Under the pieces are notes generated by a model. That model searched no databases and was not told where the DNA came from. It saw only the letters and a list, made by a program, of their open reading frames with translations. Source: Sediminibacterium sp. (lineage in GTDB: Bacteria > Bacteroidota > Bacteroidia > Chitinophagales > Chitinophagaceae). Taken from it: DNA of 64,000 bases. How positions within the stretch are numbered: position 1 is the first letter of the stretch; every line of letters begins with the position of its first letter. Below are positions 35,169 to 45,578 of this stretch, in pieces. Location of the stretch: NCBI GenBank assembly GCA_030158665.1, contig JAOASM010000050.1, positions 124,001 to 188,000 of the forward strand, given 5' to 3'. The position numbers were made by a program, and so were the translations under genes.

Positions 35169-36557
35169 TTAATACCCTTCGTTTTGAACCAATTGCTTGT
35201 TCACATCGATTTCTCTTTGTGGAATAGGCAAGATTAACTTTGGAGAGTTCCAAGCCAATGTACCTACAGCAGTTTGTGTTCTCTTAGCATCTGGCAAAAA
35301 TTGACCTTCGAAAGCCAATTCTAATCTTCTTTCCTTAAGGATATCAGCTAAAGTAACAGCAGTTAAAGCAGGTAAACCAGCTCTAGTGCGGATGGCATTC
35401 ACATCACTTAATGGAGTAGCGCCAACTACTGTGCTATTTCTTTGGTTTGCCTCTGCTCTTGTTAAATACATTTCAGATAAACGCACCACAGGTACATCAC
35501 CGAAACGATCTAAGTGCTTCTTAGTATAATAGAAACCACCAGATAACTCGAAATAAGCTTTTCTAGCATCACCTGTCTCATATAAAGCAATATGTGCAGG
35601 TTTAATTTTACAATCACTTCTTCCTGCAGTACCAGCAATTGAGCTGATTGTTCTACCGAAATAAGTATTCAAAGCGTTGGTACCATCTTGAGCAGTTACT
35701 TTCATTGAGAACAAGTATTCACCAGGAGTTGTTCCACCGTTATTGATGAATGTAAACCAGTTTTTACCTATTTCAGTCGCTAAAGTTTTACCGCTACCCA
35801 CAATTACACGGTTAGCAGCAGCACCAGCTTCAGTATAGTTTTTCAATGCTAAGTATACTCTAGACAACTGCGCTGCAGCAGCCCATTTTGTTGCATAGAT
35901 ACCATTAGAAGAAGGCAATAAAGATTCAGCTTTCACCAAGTCAGCGATCACTTGATCATAAACCGCTTTCACTGTTGCTCTAGCTTTATAGTCCGCTTGA
36001 GTTACATTACCAGTTGGTGTTAAAACCAAAGGCACACCTGGGTTAGCAGCGTAGTCGCCATCCCCTACAGGCTTAGCATACAATTTTACCAGTTCAAAAT
36101 AGATAGAGCCTCTTAAGAATAAAGCTTGGCCTTCTACTGAATTTTTCTTTGCTGTTGAAGAAGTTACTTTATCAACTGCAGACAATACATTGTTGATACG
36201 GTTGATTGTGCTATAAGAAGCAGACCAAGTGCCCAATGCATTGGAGTTATTAGCGTTCATCTGTGCTTTGTAAGCATCTGACAAACCAGCGAATGTACCA
36301 GTAAAGTTGATATTATCGCTATTACCGATTAACTCGTTCATTACCATGATATCTCCACCATATACGGTAGCAGCTTGTGCTCCATCATAAGCACCAATCA
36401 AGGTTACATTTACATCACCTTCAGATAACAAAGCCTTATCATCTGCAATACTTTGGTACGGGAATACATCCAAACGCTTTTCGCAAGCCGTAGCAAGTAC
36501 GCTCGTAAACAAAATAGCAGCTAAGTATTTGTTTATTGTTTTATTATATATTTTCAT
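35169..36557 (-). CDS. SusD/RagB-family nutrient-binding lipoprotein
   Basis: About 462 residues. A lipoprotein signal ends SVLATAC and is followed by EKRLDVFPYQSIADDKAL. SusD helical features include VEGQALFLRGSIYFELVKLY, VPVVRLSEMYLTRAEANQRN and the C-terminal LKERRLELAFEGQFLPDAKR. It acts as the outer-membrane cap of a SusC-type TonB transporter, binding the nutrient outside the cell. It lies 19 bp downstream of the susC gene. No glycoside hydrolase, peptidase or regulator lies nearby, so the substrate is unknown. Confidence 0.95.
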   Translation of the reverse strand: MKIYNKTINKYLAAILFTSVLATACEKRLDVFPYQSIADDKALLSEGDVNVTLIGAYDGAQAATVYGGDIMVMNELIGNSDNINFTGTFAGLSDAYKAQMNANNSNALGTWSASYSTINRINNVLSAVDKVTSSTAKKNSVEGQALFLRGSIYFELVKLYAKPVGDGDYAANPGVPLVLTPTGNVTQADYKARATVKAVYDQVIADLVKAESLLPSSNGIYATKWAAAAQLSRVYLALKNYTEAGAAANRVIVGSGKTLATEIGKNWFTFINNGGTTPGEYLFSMKVTAQDGTNALNTYFGRTISSIAGTAGRSDCKIKPAHIALYETGDARKAYFELSGGFYYTKKHLDRFGDVPVVRLSEMYLTRAEANQRNSTVVGATPLSDVNAIRTRAGLPALTAVTLADILKERRLELAFEGQFLPDAKRTQTAVGTLAWNSPKLILPIPQREIDVNKQLVQNEGY

Positions 36558-36576
36558 AAAATTCATGATTAACTAA

Positions 36577-39500
36577 TTAAAAATTAATGTTTACGCCAAA
36601 CAAGATTGTTCTTGGTTGTGGCGGTGTGTAGAAGTCACTACCTTTTGCAATATTAGAATCAAAATCATCAGCGTTAACTTCTGGATCCCAATAAGGATAT
36701 TTTGTAAAGGTTAATAAATTCTGACCTGATACATACACTCTTAATTTTTCAAGTTTGAACTTGTTTAATTTTTTAGAATCAAAAGTATAGCCAATTGATG
36801 CTGTTCTTAAACGGATATAAGATCCGTCAACGATATAACGGCTACTAATTTGAGCACCATTGTTATAGAACAATCTAGCTTGTGGGATATTGGTAATATC
36901 ACCAGGCTTTTGCCAACGTGCCATTTGATCATAAGTTTGGTTGTCTTCGTAACGCATACTTGCAGATGAATAACGTCCCATTCCATAAATATTGTTTTCG
37001 TTTCCTAAAACACCATTGAAGAAGATAGACATATCAAACCCTTTATAAGAGAAGTTATTCGTTAAACCTAAAACCACATCTGGATTAGGGTTACCAGTTA
37101 CTACTCTTGTTGCTTGACTGAACACACTCGTCTTAGTTCTGTCGATAGTGCCATCTGCATTTTTTGTATTCTTGTACCATAATGCATTACCATTTGCAGG
37201 GTCAACACCAGCCCACTCTGCAGTATAGAATACGCCAATTGCTTGTCCTTCCATTACGCGGTTCATGCTACCAACTCCACCTTCAATTACTTGACCTTGG
37301 ATATCAGTTACTTTACCTCTGTTTAATGCAATATTGAAACTTGTATTCCATTTGAAAGCACCAACTAAATTTTGTGTATTCAATACAAATTCAAAACCTT
37401 TGTTTTCTAATTTACCTACGTTCTTTACCATGCTAGAGAAACCAGTAGTAGCAGGGATATTTACGTTTAACAATAAACCAGAAGTATTTTTTACGTAGTA
37501 ATCGATTTCACCGGTAATTCTGTTATTGAATAAACCAAAATCGATACCCGCATCCAATTGACTTGTTGTTTCCCATTTCAAATCATCATTTCTTAACTGA
37601 GAAGGACGTTGTCCTGCAGCACCAGCATAACCAGCATCACCAGTAAACAAGCCCATTTGAGGGAAGTTTCCGATTTCAGAGTTACCCACGATACCATAAG
37701 AAGCTCTTGCCTTTAAGAAGCTAACGATTTTATTATCCATCAAGAATTTTTCGTTCGACAAGATCCAACCAGCAGAAACCGCTGGGAAGAAACCTGTTCT
37801 TGAATTCTTACCGAATCTAGAAGAAGCGTCAATACGACCACTTGCAGAAACGATATACTTTTCGTTGAATGTATAATTAGATCTTAAGAAATAAGATAAG
37901 AATCTAAAATCTGTTTGAGAAGAACTACCACCAGACTTAGTCGCAGCACTTGCAATTTTTTGATAAGAATCAGAAGGGAAGCCAATACCTGTTACACTAT
38001 TGTATTTCGCTTGAGATTGTTGGTATTGCATACCTAAAGTAGCAGCAAAATTATGCTTACCAGCTACTTTGTTATAGTTGAAATAACTGTTGGTGTTATA
38101 GTTGGTAACAAACGCACCAGTGTTGGTACCTTCACCTGTAGAAGAACTTGTATTTCTAACAGTTTGTGTTTGATAATAACGCTCTTCGTTTTGGCTTAAG
38201 AAGTCTAAACCAAATTCAGATTGGAATGTTAAACCAGGTAATAATTTCACTTTGAAATAAGTATTACCAAAAGTTCTGTATACATCTTGTGCATACTTTG
38301 CATAATCAATTTGAATTCTAGGGTTAAAATATAAACCAACGTTTACGTCTCCTGGAGGTGTACCAGTAGGCAAACCAGTTGCAGGATCGTAGAATGGAGT
38401 CATTGGTAATAATGCCGCAGATTGTAATGGGTTAGAGAACGCATTATCTCCTGGCAAACGACGGTTGTAAGTTCTAGATAAACTTAATGAAACGCCTAAA
38501 TCTAACCAGCTATTCGCTTGTTGATCTACGTTTAAACGACCAGTTGTTCTGCTCAATTCGTTACCTACAATTGTACCACCTTGGTCTAAATGTTGGAAAG
38601 AAGAGAAGAATTTAGTTTTATCATTACCACCTCTGATTTGTAAATCAGCTTGACGGTATTGTCCTTTTTGGAAAGCTTGATCCTGCCAGTCATAAGACTT
38701 AGTTGGATCTTTATCCCATTGACCAAAGCTATGATAGCTCATGATGTCCTTCATATATTGTGTGTAGCTATCTGAAGCTGAATACGGAATTCCTTCAGCA
38801 TCATCAGAATATTTTGCAGCTTCCATTGCTAACTCATTGTACTCAGTTGCATTCAACATTCTTACTCTCTTAGTCGCTTCTGATTGTCCAGTTTGTAAGT
38901 TGAATGTAACTTGAGTTCTTCCAGACTTACCTCTTTTAGTGGTGATTAAAACCACACCATTCGCAGCACGAGATCCGTAGATCGCACCTGCAGAGGCATC
39001 TTTCAATACTTCGATAGATTCAATATCATTTGGGTTTAAATCAGTCAATGGATTCATGTCACCACCATAAGTAGATTGGTCTTGTGCAGTTACAGGAATA
39101 CCATCTAATACATACAATGGTTGGCTAGAAGCAGAAATAGAAGAGTTACCTCTAATTCTAACAGTTACTGCTTGTCCTAATTTACCAGATTGGCTATTTA
39201 CGAACACACCCGCAGCTTTACCTTGCAAAGCAGCATCCACACTTGGAGTAGGCATGTATTCAATATCCTTTCCTTTAACGCGAGCAATATTACCTGTTAA
39301 CTCTTTTTTAATCAATGATCCACCAAAACCAGTAACAACCACTTCTGAAAGTGCTTTTACATCTGCTTTAAGGACAATTAAAAAAGATTTAGCATTGGTA
39401 GAAACCTGACGGCTTTCATAACCAATTGCTATCACTTCTAATACTTTATTTGCTTGTACTGCAATAGTGAAATTACCTTGAGCATCAGAGTTTGTCCCTG

Positions 39501-39648
39501 TCTTGGTTCCTTTTACAAGTACACTTGCACCTGCAATTGGATTACCAGATTCGTCGGTAACCTTACCATTTACTGTTGTGTTTTGAGCTATTGCTACTCC
39601 AATCATCAGAAAGGATGCAAGAAAACTCAATAGAAAAAATTTTTTCAT
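36577..39648 (-). CDS. SusC/RagA-family TonB-dependent receptor
   Basis: About 1023 residues from the ATG at 39648 (an ATG one codon earlier is equal). A signal peptide ends IGVAIAQ. A carboxypeptidase-like domain follows (VNGKVTDESGNPIAGASVLV), then the plug (PLYVLDGIPVTAQD; NDIESIEVLKDASAGAIYGS; NGVVLITTKRGKSG), then a 22-strand barrel ending RTILFGVNINF. It imports a bound nutrient through the outer membrane using TonB energy. It pairs with SusD immediately downstream. No anti-sigma or ECF sigma gene is adjacent. Confidence 0.97.
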   Translation of the reverse strand: MKKFFLLSFLASFLMIGVAIAQNTTVNGKVTDESGNPIAGASVLVKGTKTGTNSDAQGNFTIAVQANKVLEVIAIGYESRQVSTNAKSFLIVLKADVKALSEVVVTGFGGSLIKKELTGNIARVKGKDIEYMPTPSVDAALQGKAAGVFVNSQSGKLGQAVTVRIRGNSSISASSQPLYVLDGIPVTAQDQSTYGGDMNPLTDLNPNDIESIEVLKDASAGAIYGSRAANGVVLITTKRGKSGRTQVTFNLQTGQSEATKRVRMLNATEYNELAMEAAKYSDDAEGIPYSASDSYTQYMKDIMSYHSFGQWDKDPTKSYDWQDQAFQKGQYRQADLQIRGGNDKTKFFSSFQHLDQGGTIVGNELSRTTGRLNVDQQANSWLDLGVSLSLSRTYNRRLPGDNAFSNPLQSAALLPMTPFYDPATGLPTGTPPGDVNVGLYFNPRIQIDYAKYAQDVYRTFGNTYFKVKLLPGLTFQSEFGLDFLSQNEERYYQTQTVRNTSSSTGEGTNTGAFVTNYNTNSYFNYNKVAGKHNFAATLGMQYQQSQAKYNSVTGIGFPSDSYQKIASAATKSGGSSSQTDFRFLSYFLRSNYTFNEKYIVSASGRIDASSRFGKNSRTGFFPAVSAGWILSNEKFLMDNKIVSFLKARASYGIVGNSEIGNFPQMGLFTGDAGYAGAAGQRPSQLRNDDLKWETTSQLDAGIDFGLFNNRITGEIDYYVKNTSGLLLNVNIPATTGFSSMVKNVGKLENKGFEFVLNTQNLVGAFKWNTSFNIALNRGKVTDIQGQVIEGGVGSMNRVMEGQAIGVFYTAEWAGVDPANGNALWYKNTKNADGTIDRTKTSVFSQATRVVTGNPNPDVVLGLTNNFSYKGFDMSIFFNGVLGNENNIYGMGRYSSASMRYEDNQTYDQMARWQKPGDITNIPQARLFYNNGAQISSRYIVDGSYIRLRTASIGYTFDSKKLNKFKLEKLRVYVSGQNLLTFTKYPYWDPEVNADDFDSNIAKGSDFYTPPQPRTILFGVNINF

Positions 39649-39866
39649 CATAGAATTTAATTTTTTGAAAAAACCATATTTGATTGAATTGCAATTTAAC
39701 AAAAATTTAGACTTATTATTCTTTTGTTAAGTTTTGTTTGCTCTTTTTGATCATTTTATGAGTCAAACAGGATAAAATGTATACATATAATTATTTATAA
39801 TATAATGTTTTGAATGCTAAATGACCCTTTTTCGGCAATTACCTGATAAAAAAAACAGAATCCGAG

Positions 39867-39874
39867 TATCTTTA
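39867..39874 (+). promoter_or_regulatory. Putative -7 box of radA (TATCTTTA)
   Basis: Seven of eight matches to TAnnTTTG, four bases before the radA ATG, the same spacing as at rlmN and trmD. Confidence 0.45.
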
Positions 39875-39878
39875 CCCT

Positions 39879-41249
39879 ATGAGCAAATCAAAATCGGCCT
39901 TTTTTTGTACAAATTGTGGGTATGAGTCTGCTAAATGGGCTGGTAAATGTCCTGCCTGTAATGAATGGAACAGTTTCACAGAAGAAGTCATAGATAAAGG
40001 CAAAGGCAATGCCCCAACTTGGGATGATTATGCCACTACCCAAAAAGGGACAGAGGTCATTGCGATCAATGATGTACATAGTCAATCTGAAAAAAGAATT
40101 GATAGCTCTGATCCAGAATTAAATCGAGTTTTAGGAGGAGGGATCGTACTTGGCTCTATTGTACTTGTTGCAGGAGAACCAGGAATTGGTAAAAGCACCT
40201 TGTTTTTACAGCAAGGATTGATGATGAAGGATCAAACTGTTTTATATATCAGTGGAGAGGAAAGTATTCAGCAAATTAAAATGCGTGCAGATAGATTAAG
40301 TCTAGAGAATGAACATTTTTATTTGTTGACCGAAACACATACACAAGCTATTTTCAAAGCCATAAAAAAATTAAAACCTACTGTTGTCATTGTAGATTCA
40401 ATTCAGACACTTGAATCCAATTTAATTGATGCAGCAGCTGGAAGTATTTCACAAATCAAACAAACTGCAGCAGAATTTCAAAGATTTGCAAAAGAAACTG
40501 GCACACCTGTTTTTCTAATTGGCCATATCACCAAAGAAGGTTCTATTGCCGGACCTAAAATTTTAGAACACATGGTGGATACTGTTTTACAATTTGAAGG
40601 TGATCGTCATTATGCTTATAGAATGTTGCGCACTTTAAAGAATCGATTTGGAAGTACAAGTGAATTAGGCATCTATGAGATGACTGGAACCGGCATGAAA
40701 GTGGTGACCAATCCATCTGCATTTTTAATCGCACAAAGAAACGATGCTTTAAGTGGTAGCACCATTGCTGCAGCGATGGAAGGCATGCGTCCTTTATTGA
40801 TAGAAGTACAAGCCTTAGTAACACAAAGTGTGTATGGCACGCCTCAAAGAACAGTGACTGGCTTTGATTTAAGAAGATTACAATTATTATTGGCTGTGTT
40901 GGAAAAGCGTGGTGGGTTTGCATTTGGAATGAAAGATGTATTTGTCAATATTGCTGGTGGACTTAAAATAGAAGATCCTTCATTAGATCTCGCAATCATA
41001 CTTGCATTGCTATCTTCCTACGAAGACATCCCATTGCCACAAGGCATTTGTTTTGCTGGAGAAGTTGGTTTAAATGGTGAAATTCGTGCAGTTAATAGAA
41101 TACAACAACGCATTGCTGAAGCAGAAAAATTAGGTTTTGAAAAAATTATTATTTCTGGATTCAATACGAAAGGAATTGATACAAAAAAACATAGCATCGA
41201 AGTTATTCCAGTTGAAAGAGTAGACGAAGCCTATCGATTATTTTTCTAG
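39879..41249 (+). CDS. radA: DNA repair protein RadA
   Basis: 456 residues. An N-terminal zinc finger (CTNCGYESAKWAGKCPACNE), Walker A GEPGIGKSTL (around residue 100), the RadA-specific KNRFG motif (about residue 254) and a C-terminal Lon-like domain (GGLKIEDPSLDLAIILALLS) are all present. It promotes branch migration in recombination and natural transformation. It lies 2 bp before comF. Confidence 0.97.
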   Translation: MSKSKSAFFCTNCGYESAKWAGKCPACNEWNSFTEEVIDKGKGNAPTWDDYATTQKGTEVIAINDVHSQSEKRIDSSDPELNRVLGGGIVLGSIVLVAGEPGIGKSTLFLQQGLMMKDQTVLYISGEESIQQIKMRADRLSLENEHFYLLTETHTQAIFKAIKKLKPTVVIVDSIQTLESNLIDAAAGSISQIKQTAAEFQRFAKETGTPVFLIGHITKEGSIAGPKILEHMVDTVLQFEGDRHYAYRMLRTLKNRFGSTSELGIYEMTGTGMKVVTNPSAFLIAQRNDALSGSTIAAAMEGMRPLLIEVQALVTQSVYGTPQRTVTGFDLRRLQLLLAVLEKRGGFAFGMKDVFVNIAGGLKIEDPSLDLAIILALLSSYEDIPLPQGICFAGEVGLNGEIRAVNRIQQRIAEAEKLGFEKIIISGFNTKGIDTKKHSIEVIPVERVDEAYRLFF

Positions 41250-41251
41250 TC

Positions 41252-41959
41252 TTGAAAACGTATGAACGCATACGAAACTATATAAATGCATTTTTGCATT
41301 TATTGTATCCACAAATTTGTTTTGGTTGCGGCACAGATGAATTAGAAAAAACAATGCCTTTATGTCATCGGTGTATCCATGATTTACCTACAACTGATTT
41401 TTTTAGCATCGATGAAAATATTGTAGAAAAAATATTCTGGGGAAGAGTGCCTGTTCAACATGCAGGCGCCTTGTTGTTTTTCACAAAAGATGGTCTTGTG
41501 CAAGATTTGATGACTCAATTAAAATACCATCACAACAAAAAAGTGGGTATTTTATTGGGCAATCTAATAGGTGAAGCGATAGCAGTAGAAGAAAGATTCA
41601 AACAGATTGATCTACTAGTACCTATTCCGATTCTTTCGTCAAAAACACACAGCAGAGGCTACAACCAAAGTCACGTTATTGCATTAGGGATCCAACAAAA
41701 ATGGAGCAGACCTATTGAAACTCAAGTTTTAGTTAAAAAAAGCTGGTCCAATACGCAAACCATGAAAAATAGAAAGTCAAGGATGCAGCAAGTTCCAGAT
41801 TTATTTATGGTTCAAAACGTAGAAAATATTAAAGGAAAAAATATACTACTTGTGGACGATGTATTAACTACGGGAGCTACTTTAGAAGCAGCCATAGCCT
41901 GTTTGTTAAAAGGAGCGCCAGCTTCTGTTTCTATAGCTGTTGCCGCTTATACCCTTTAG
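41252..41959 (+). CDS. ComF-family phosphoribosyltransferase-like protein
   Basis: 235 residues. An N-terminal zinc-binding Cys set (ICFGCGTDE and MPLCHRCIHDLP) precedes a PRTase-like domain with LLVPIPILSSKTHSRGYNQS and ILLVDDVLTTGATLEAAI. ComF helps single-stranded DNA uptake during competence in Bacillus and Haemophilus; the exact biochemistry is not settled. It starts with TTG, 2 bp after radA, so both are likely one transcript. Confidence 0.92.
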   Translation: MKTYERIRNYINAFLHLLYPQICFGCGTDELEKTMPLCHRCIHDLPTTDFFSIDENIVEKIFWGRVPVQHAGALLFFTKDGLVQDLMTQLKYHHNKKVGILLGNLIGEAIAVEERFKQIDLLVPIPILSSKTHSRGYNQSHVIALGIQQKWSRPIETQVLVKKSWSNTQTMKNRKSRMQQVPDLFMVQNVENIKGKNILLVDDVLTTGATLEAAIACLLKGAPASVSIAVAAYTL

Positions 41960-42017
41960 TCAACTTTTTGCTTAATTTCTTGTTATATTTAATCATTCAA
42001 ACATTCAATTATACATT

Positions 42018-42542
42018 ATGAAAACAATATTAAGTTTCTTATTTCTTGCTTGCAGCTTATTTATACAGGCGCAAAGTATCCATAGCTTTAAAGTTAAAAG
42101 CATTGACGGAGGTCAGATAGATTTTTCAAAATACAAAGGAAAAAAAATCATGGTAGTGAATACGGCAAGTAAATGCGGTTACACCCCTCAATACGAGCAA
42201 TTGCAAAAAGTATATAGTCAATACAAAGACAAATTAGTGATCATAGGTTTCCCATGCAATCAATTTGGAGGACAGGAACCAGGCTCCAACGAAGAAATTG
42301 TTGAATTCTGTCAAAAAAATTACGGCGTTAATTTCCCTCTAGCAGATAAAGTTGACGTGAAGGGAAGTGCGCAATCTCCAATTTATCAATGGTTAACTCA
42401 AAAAGCTAAGAATGGCGTTTTAGATGCTACCATTGGCTGGAATTTCAATAAATTTTTATTGGACGAAAATGGCAAAATGTTGGCTTATTTCCCAAGCAAT
42501 GTGAAGCCAGATAGCGATACTATTTTGAGTTACTTAAAATAA
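42018..42542 (+). CDS. Glutathione peroxidase-family protein, exported
   Basis: 174 residues with a signal peptide (ILSFLFLACSLFIQAQS). The thioredoxin-fold core has VNTASKCGYTPQYEQLQKVY, where Cys replaces selenocysteine, then GFPCNQFGGQEPGSNEEI and the catalytic Trp/Asn in IGWNFNKFLLDENG. It probably reduces peroxides in the periplasm using thioredoxin-like donors rather than glutathione. It stands apart from its neighbours by about 60 and 33 bp. Confidence 0.93.
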   Translation: MKTILSFLFLACSLFIQAQSIHSFKVKSIDGGQIDFSKYKGKKIMVVNTASKCGYTPQYEQLQKVYSQYKDKLVIIGFPCNQFGGQEPGSNEEIVEFCQKNYGVNFPLADKVDVKGSAQSPIYQWLTQKAKNGVLDATIGWNFNKFLLDENGKMLAYFPSNVKPDSDTILSYLK

Positions 42543-42563
42543 GTAGCTTACCCAAGTAAATAC

Positions 42564-42571
42564 TATCTTCG
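42564..42571 (+). promoter_or_regulatory. Putative -7 box of holB (TATCTTCG)
   Basis: TAnnTTCG, a one-base variant of the consensus, four bases before the holB ATG. Confidence 0.35.
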
Positions 42572-42575
42572 CTGC

Positions 42576-43772
42576 ATGTTATTGCGCGATATTATTGGTC
42601 AGGAAAAATTAAAGCATCAGCTAGTAGAGATGGTTCAACACCAAAGATTGAGCCATGCGCTACTATTTGTTGGGCCAGAAGGATCCGGCGCCCTACCCCT
42701 TGCTATTGCATTTGCACAATATTTAGTGAGTTCGCCAGCAACAACGAATGAAGTTGCTGACTTATTTGCAGACCCAACTGCTTTAACAAAACAAGTGCAC
42801 ACCTACAACGAGCCGGATGCCATTGCCGATTTACCTGCATACCAACGTGCGAACCAGTTGATGCACCCGGATCTTCACTTTTCATTTCCAACCATCACTG
42901 AAAAACCTGGTCAAAAAAACATCAGTGCTAATTTCATTGAACAATGGAGAGAATTTGTACAAGGCTATCCTTATGGTAATGTGTTTGACTGGTTGCAATT
43001 CATCAAAGCAGAAAATAAGCAGGGAAATATTAGCGCGGACGAATGTGCGGAAATTATCAAAAAGCTGAGCTTTAAAAGTTTCGAAAGTCCATTCAAAGTG
43101 TTAGTGATGTGGATGCCTGAATATTTAGGGAAAGAGGGTAATAAGCTATTAAAATTGATCGAAGAGCCTCCTGCTGATACCATCTTTTTATTGGTTGCTA
43201 ATTCTGAGGAGCAAATCTTGCCAACCATACTAAGTCGTTGTCAATTTATCAGAGTTCCTCGATTGACCAACAATGAAATTGCAGGCGCTTTAGAACAAAG
43301 AGCCAATTTAAGTCCAGAAAAAGCACAGCTCATAGCTGCTATGTCAGATGGCAATTATAGAGAAGCACTACATTTAGTGCAGCATAGTGACACCGATTTC
43401 TTAGACCAAATACGTGACTGGCTCAACGCGATCCTAAAAAACGGCCCTTTAGCCCAAATGAAATGGGTAGACGAGGTAAGCAAACTAGGGAGAGAGCAAC
43501 AAAAGCAATTCTTAAAATACTTTAATCATCTACTGGAGCAAAGTATCCGCATTAAAGTACTTGGCGCAGACCTCCCTTTGGACCCAGATTTAAAGGATTT
43601 TGCCCTCAGAATCAACAAAATTGCTGGAGTGGGTCAATTAGAGGCCATTATACAAGAATTAGATAAGGCTGTCTATTATATTGAGCGAAATGCCAATGCC
43701 AAAATGTTATTTATGGCTATGGGTATCAAGTTCTATCATATCATTCGCAACAAAACCTTAATTTTGACATAG
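42576..43772 (+). CDS. holB: DNA polymerase III delta-prime subunit
   Basis: 398 residues of the clamp-loader AAA+ family. The P-loop is degenerate (FVGPEGSGALPLAIAFAQ), with Ala in place of the nucleotide-binding Lys, as expected for delta-prime, which does not hydrolyse ATP. KLLKLIEEPPADTIFLLVAN and TILSRCQFIRV (the SRC motif) are present. Residues ~50-140 hold a phylum-type insert, and I see no four-Cys zinc module. It is followed by ricT, the same order as holB-ricT (yaaT) in Firmicutes. Confidence 0.92.
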   Translation: MLLRDIIGQEKLKHQLVEMVQHQRLSHALLFVGPEGSGALPLAIAFAQYLVSSPATTNEVADLFADPTALTKQVHTYNEPDAIADLPAYQRANQLMHPDLHFSFPTITEKPGQKNISANFIEQWREFVQGYPYGNVFDWLQFIKAENKQGNISADECAEIIKKLSFKSFESPFKVLVMWMPEYLGKEGNKLLKLIEEPPADTIFLLVANSEEQILPTILSRCQFIRVPRLTNNEIAGALEQRANLSPEKAQLIAAMSDGNYREALHLVQHSDTDFLDQIRDWLNAILKNGPLAQMKWVDEVSKLGREQQKQFLKYFNHLLEQSIRIKVLGADLPLDPDLKDFALRINKIAGVGQLEAIIQELDKAVYYIERNANAKMLFMAMGIKFYHIIRNKTLILT

Positions 43773-43837
43773 ACGCCAATCTAGGAATTGAGTTTTAAGG
43801 CAAGTGGGCGTCGGGTATTTCAATTTATAACAGTTAG

Positions 43838-45224
<1,387 letters not shown>

Positions 45225-45226
<2 letters not shown>

Positions 45227-45259
45227 AAAAAAGACCTCGAAATATCGAGGTCTTTTTTT
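45225..45259. terminator. Terminator after ricT
   Basis: The stem GACCTCGA/TCGAGGTC with loop AATA is flanked by A8 and T7. The left A-tract starts in the ricT stop codon. It can serve both the plus-strand ricT and the convergent small gene. Confidence 0.9.
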
Positions 45260-45283
45260 GTTAATTGACTGAGTCAATCATCC

Positions 45284-45559
45284 TTATTTTTTTGTTGGCT
45301 TTTTTAGTTTCACTAATACTACGCCATGTTTATACTTTGCACCAAATTTTGCAATTGCATCTGGGCCTTTAAATACATCCATAGAAGCAATGAGGGCAGT
45401 ATTGATTTTAACCACTTTAGCATAGGGTGTTTCAACACCATCCACTAGATACACTGGCATACTAGGATCTGATTTCCCAGTAGGCGCAGAAGCAGGCTTT
45501 TGTGCTACTGCAGCAAAGGATAGTACACTAAAAATAAATACAGCAAATACGTTTTTCAT
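45284..45559 (-). CDS. Secreted TonB-plug-like mini-protein
   Basis: 91 residues with a signal peptide (MKNVFAVFIFSVLSFAAVAQ). The mature part, PVYLVDGVETPYAKVVKINT then ASMDVFKGPDAIAKFGAKYK and HGVVLVKLKK, reads like the core of a TonB-receptor plug (P-YVLDG...I-SIEVLKDASA-A-YG...GVVLITTK) without any barrel. Similar fragments occur fused to other Bacteroidota envelope proteins. It may occupy or imitate a receptor plug or bind TonB. The function is unknown. It lies 19 bp before the M3 peptidase gene's stop, with each gene on the minus strand. Confidence 0.75.
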   Translation of the reverse strand: MKNVFAVFIFSVLSFAAVAQKPASAPTGKSDPSMPVYLVDGVETPYAKVVKINTALIASMDVFKGPDAIAKFGAKYKHGVVLVKLKKPTKK

Positions 45560-45578
45560 TGTTTTACAATTTTTGAAT

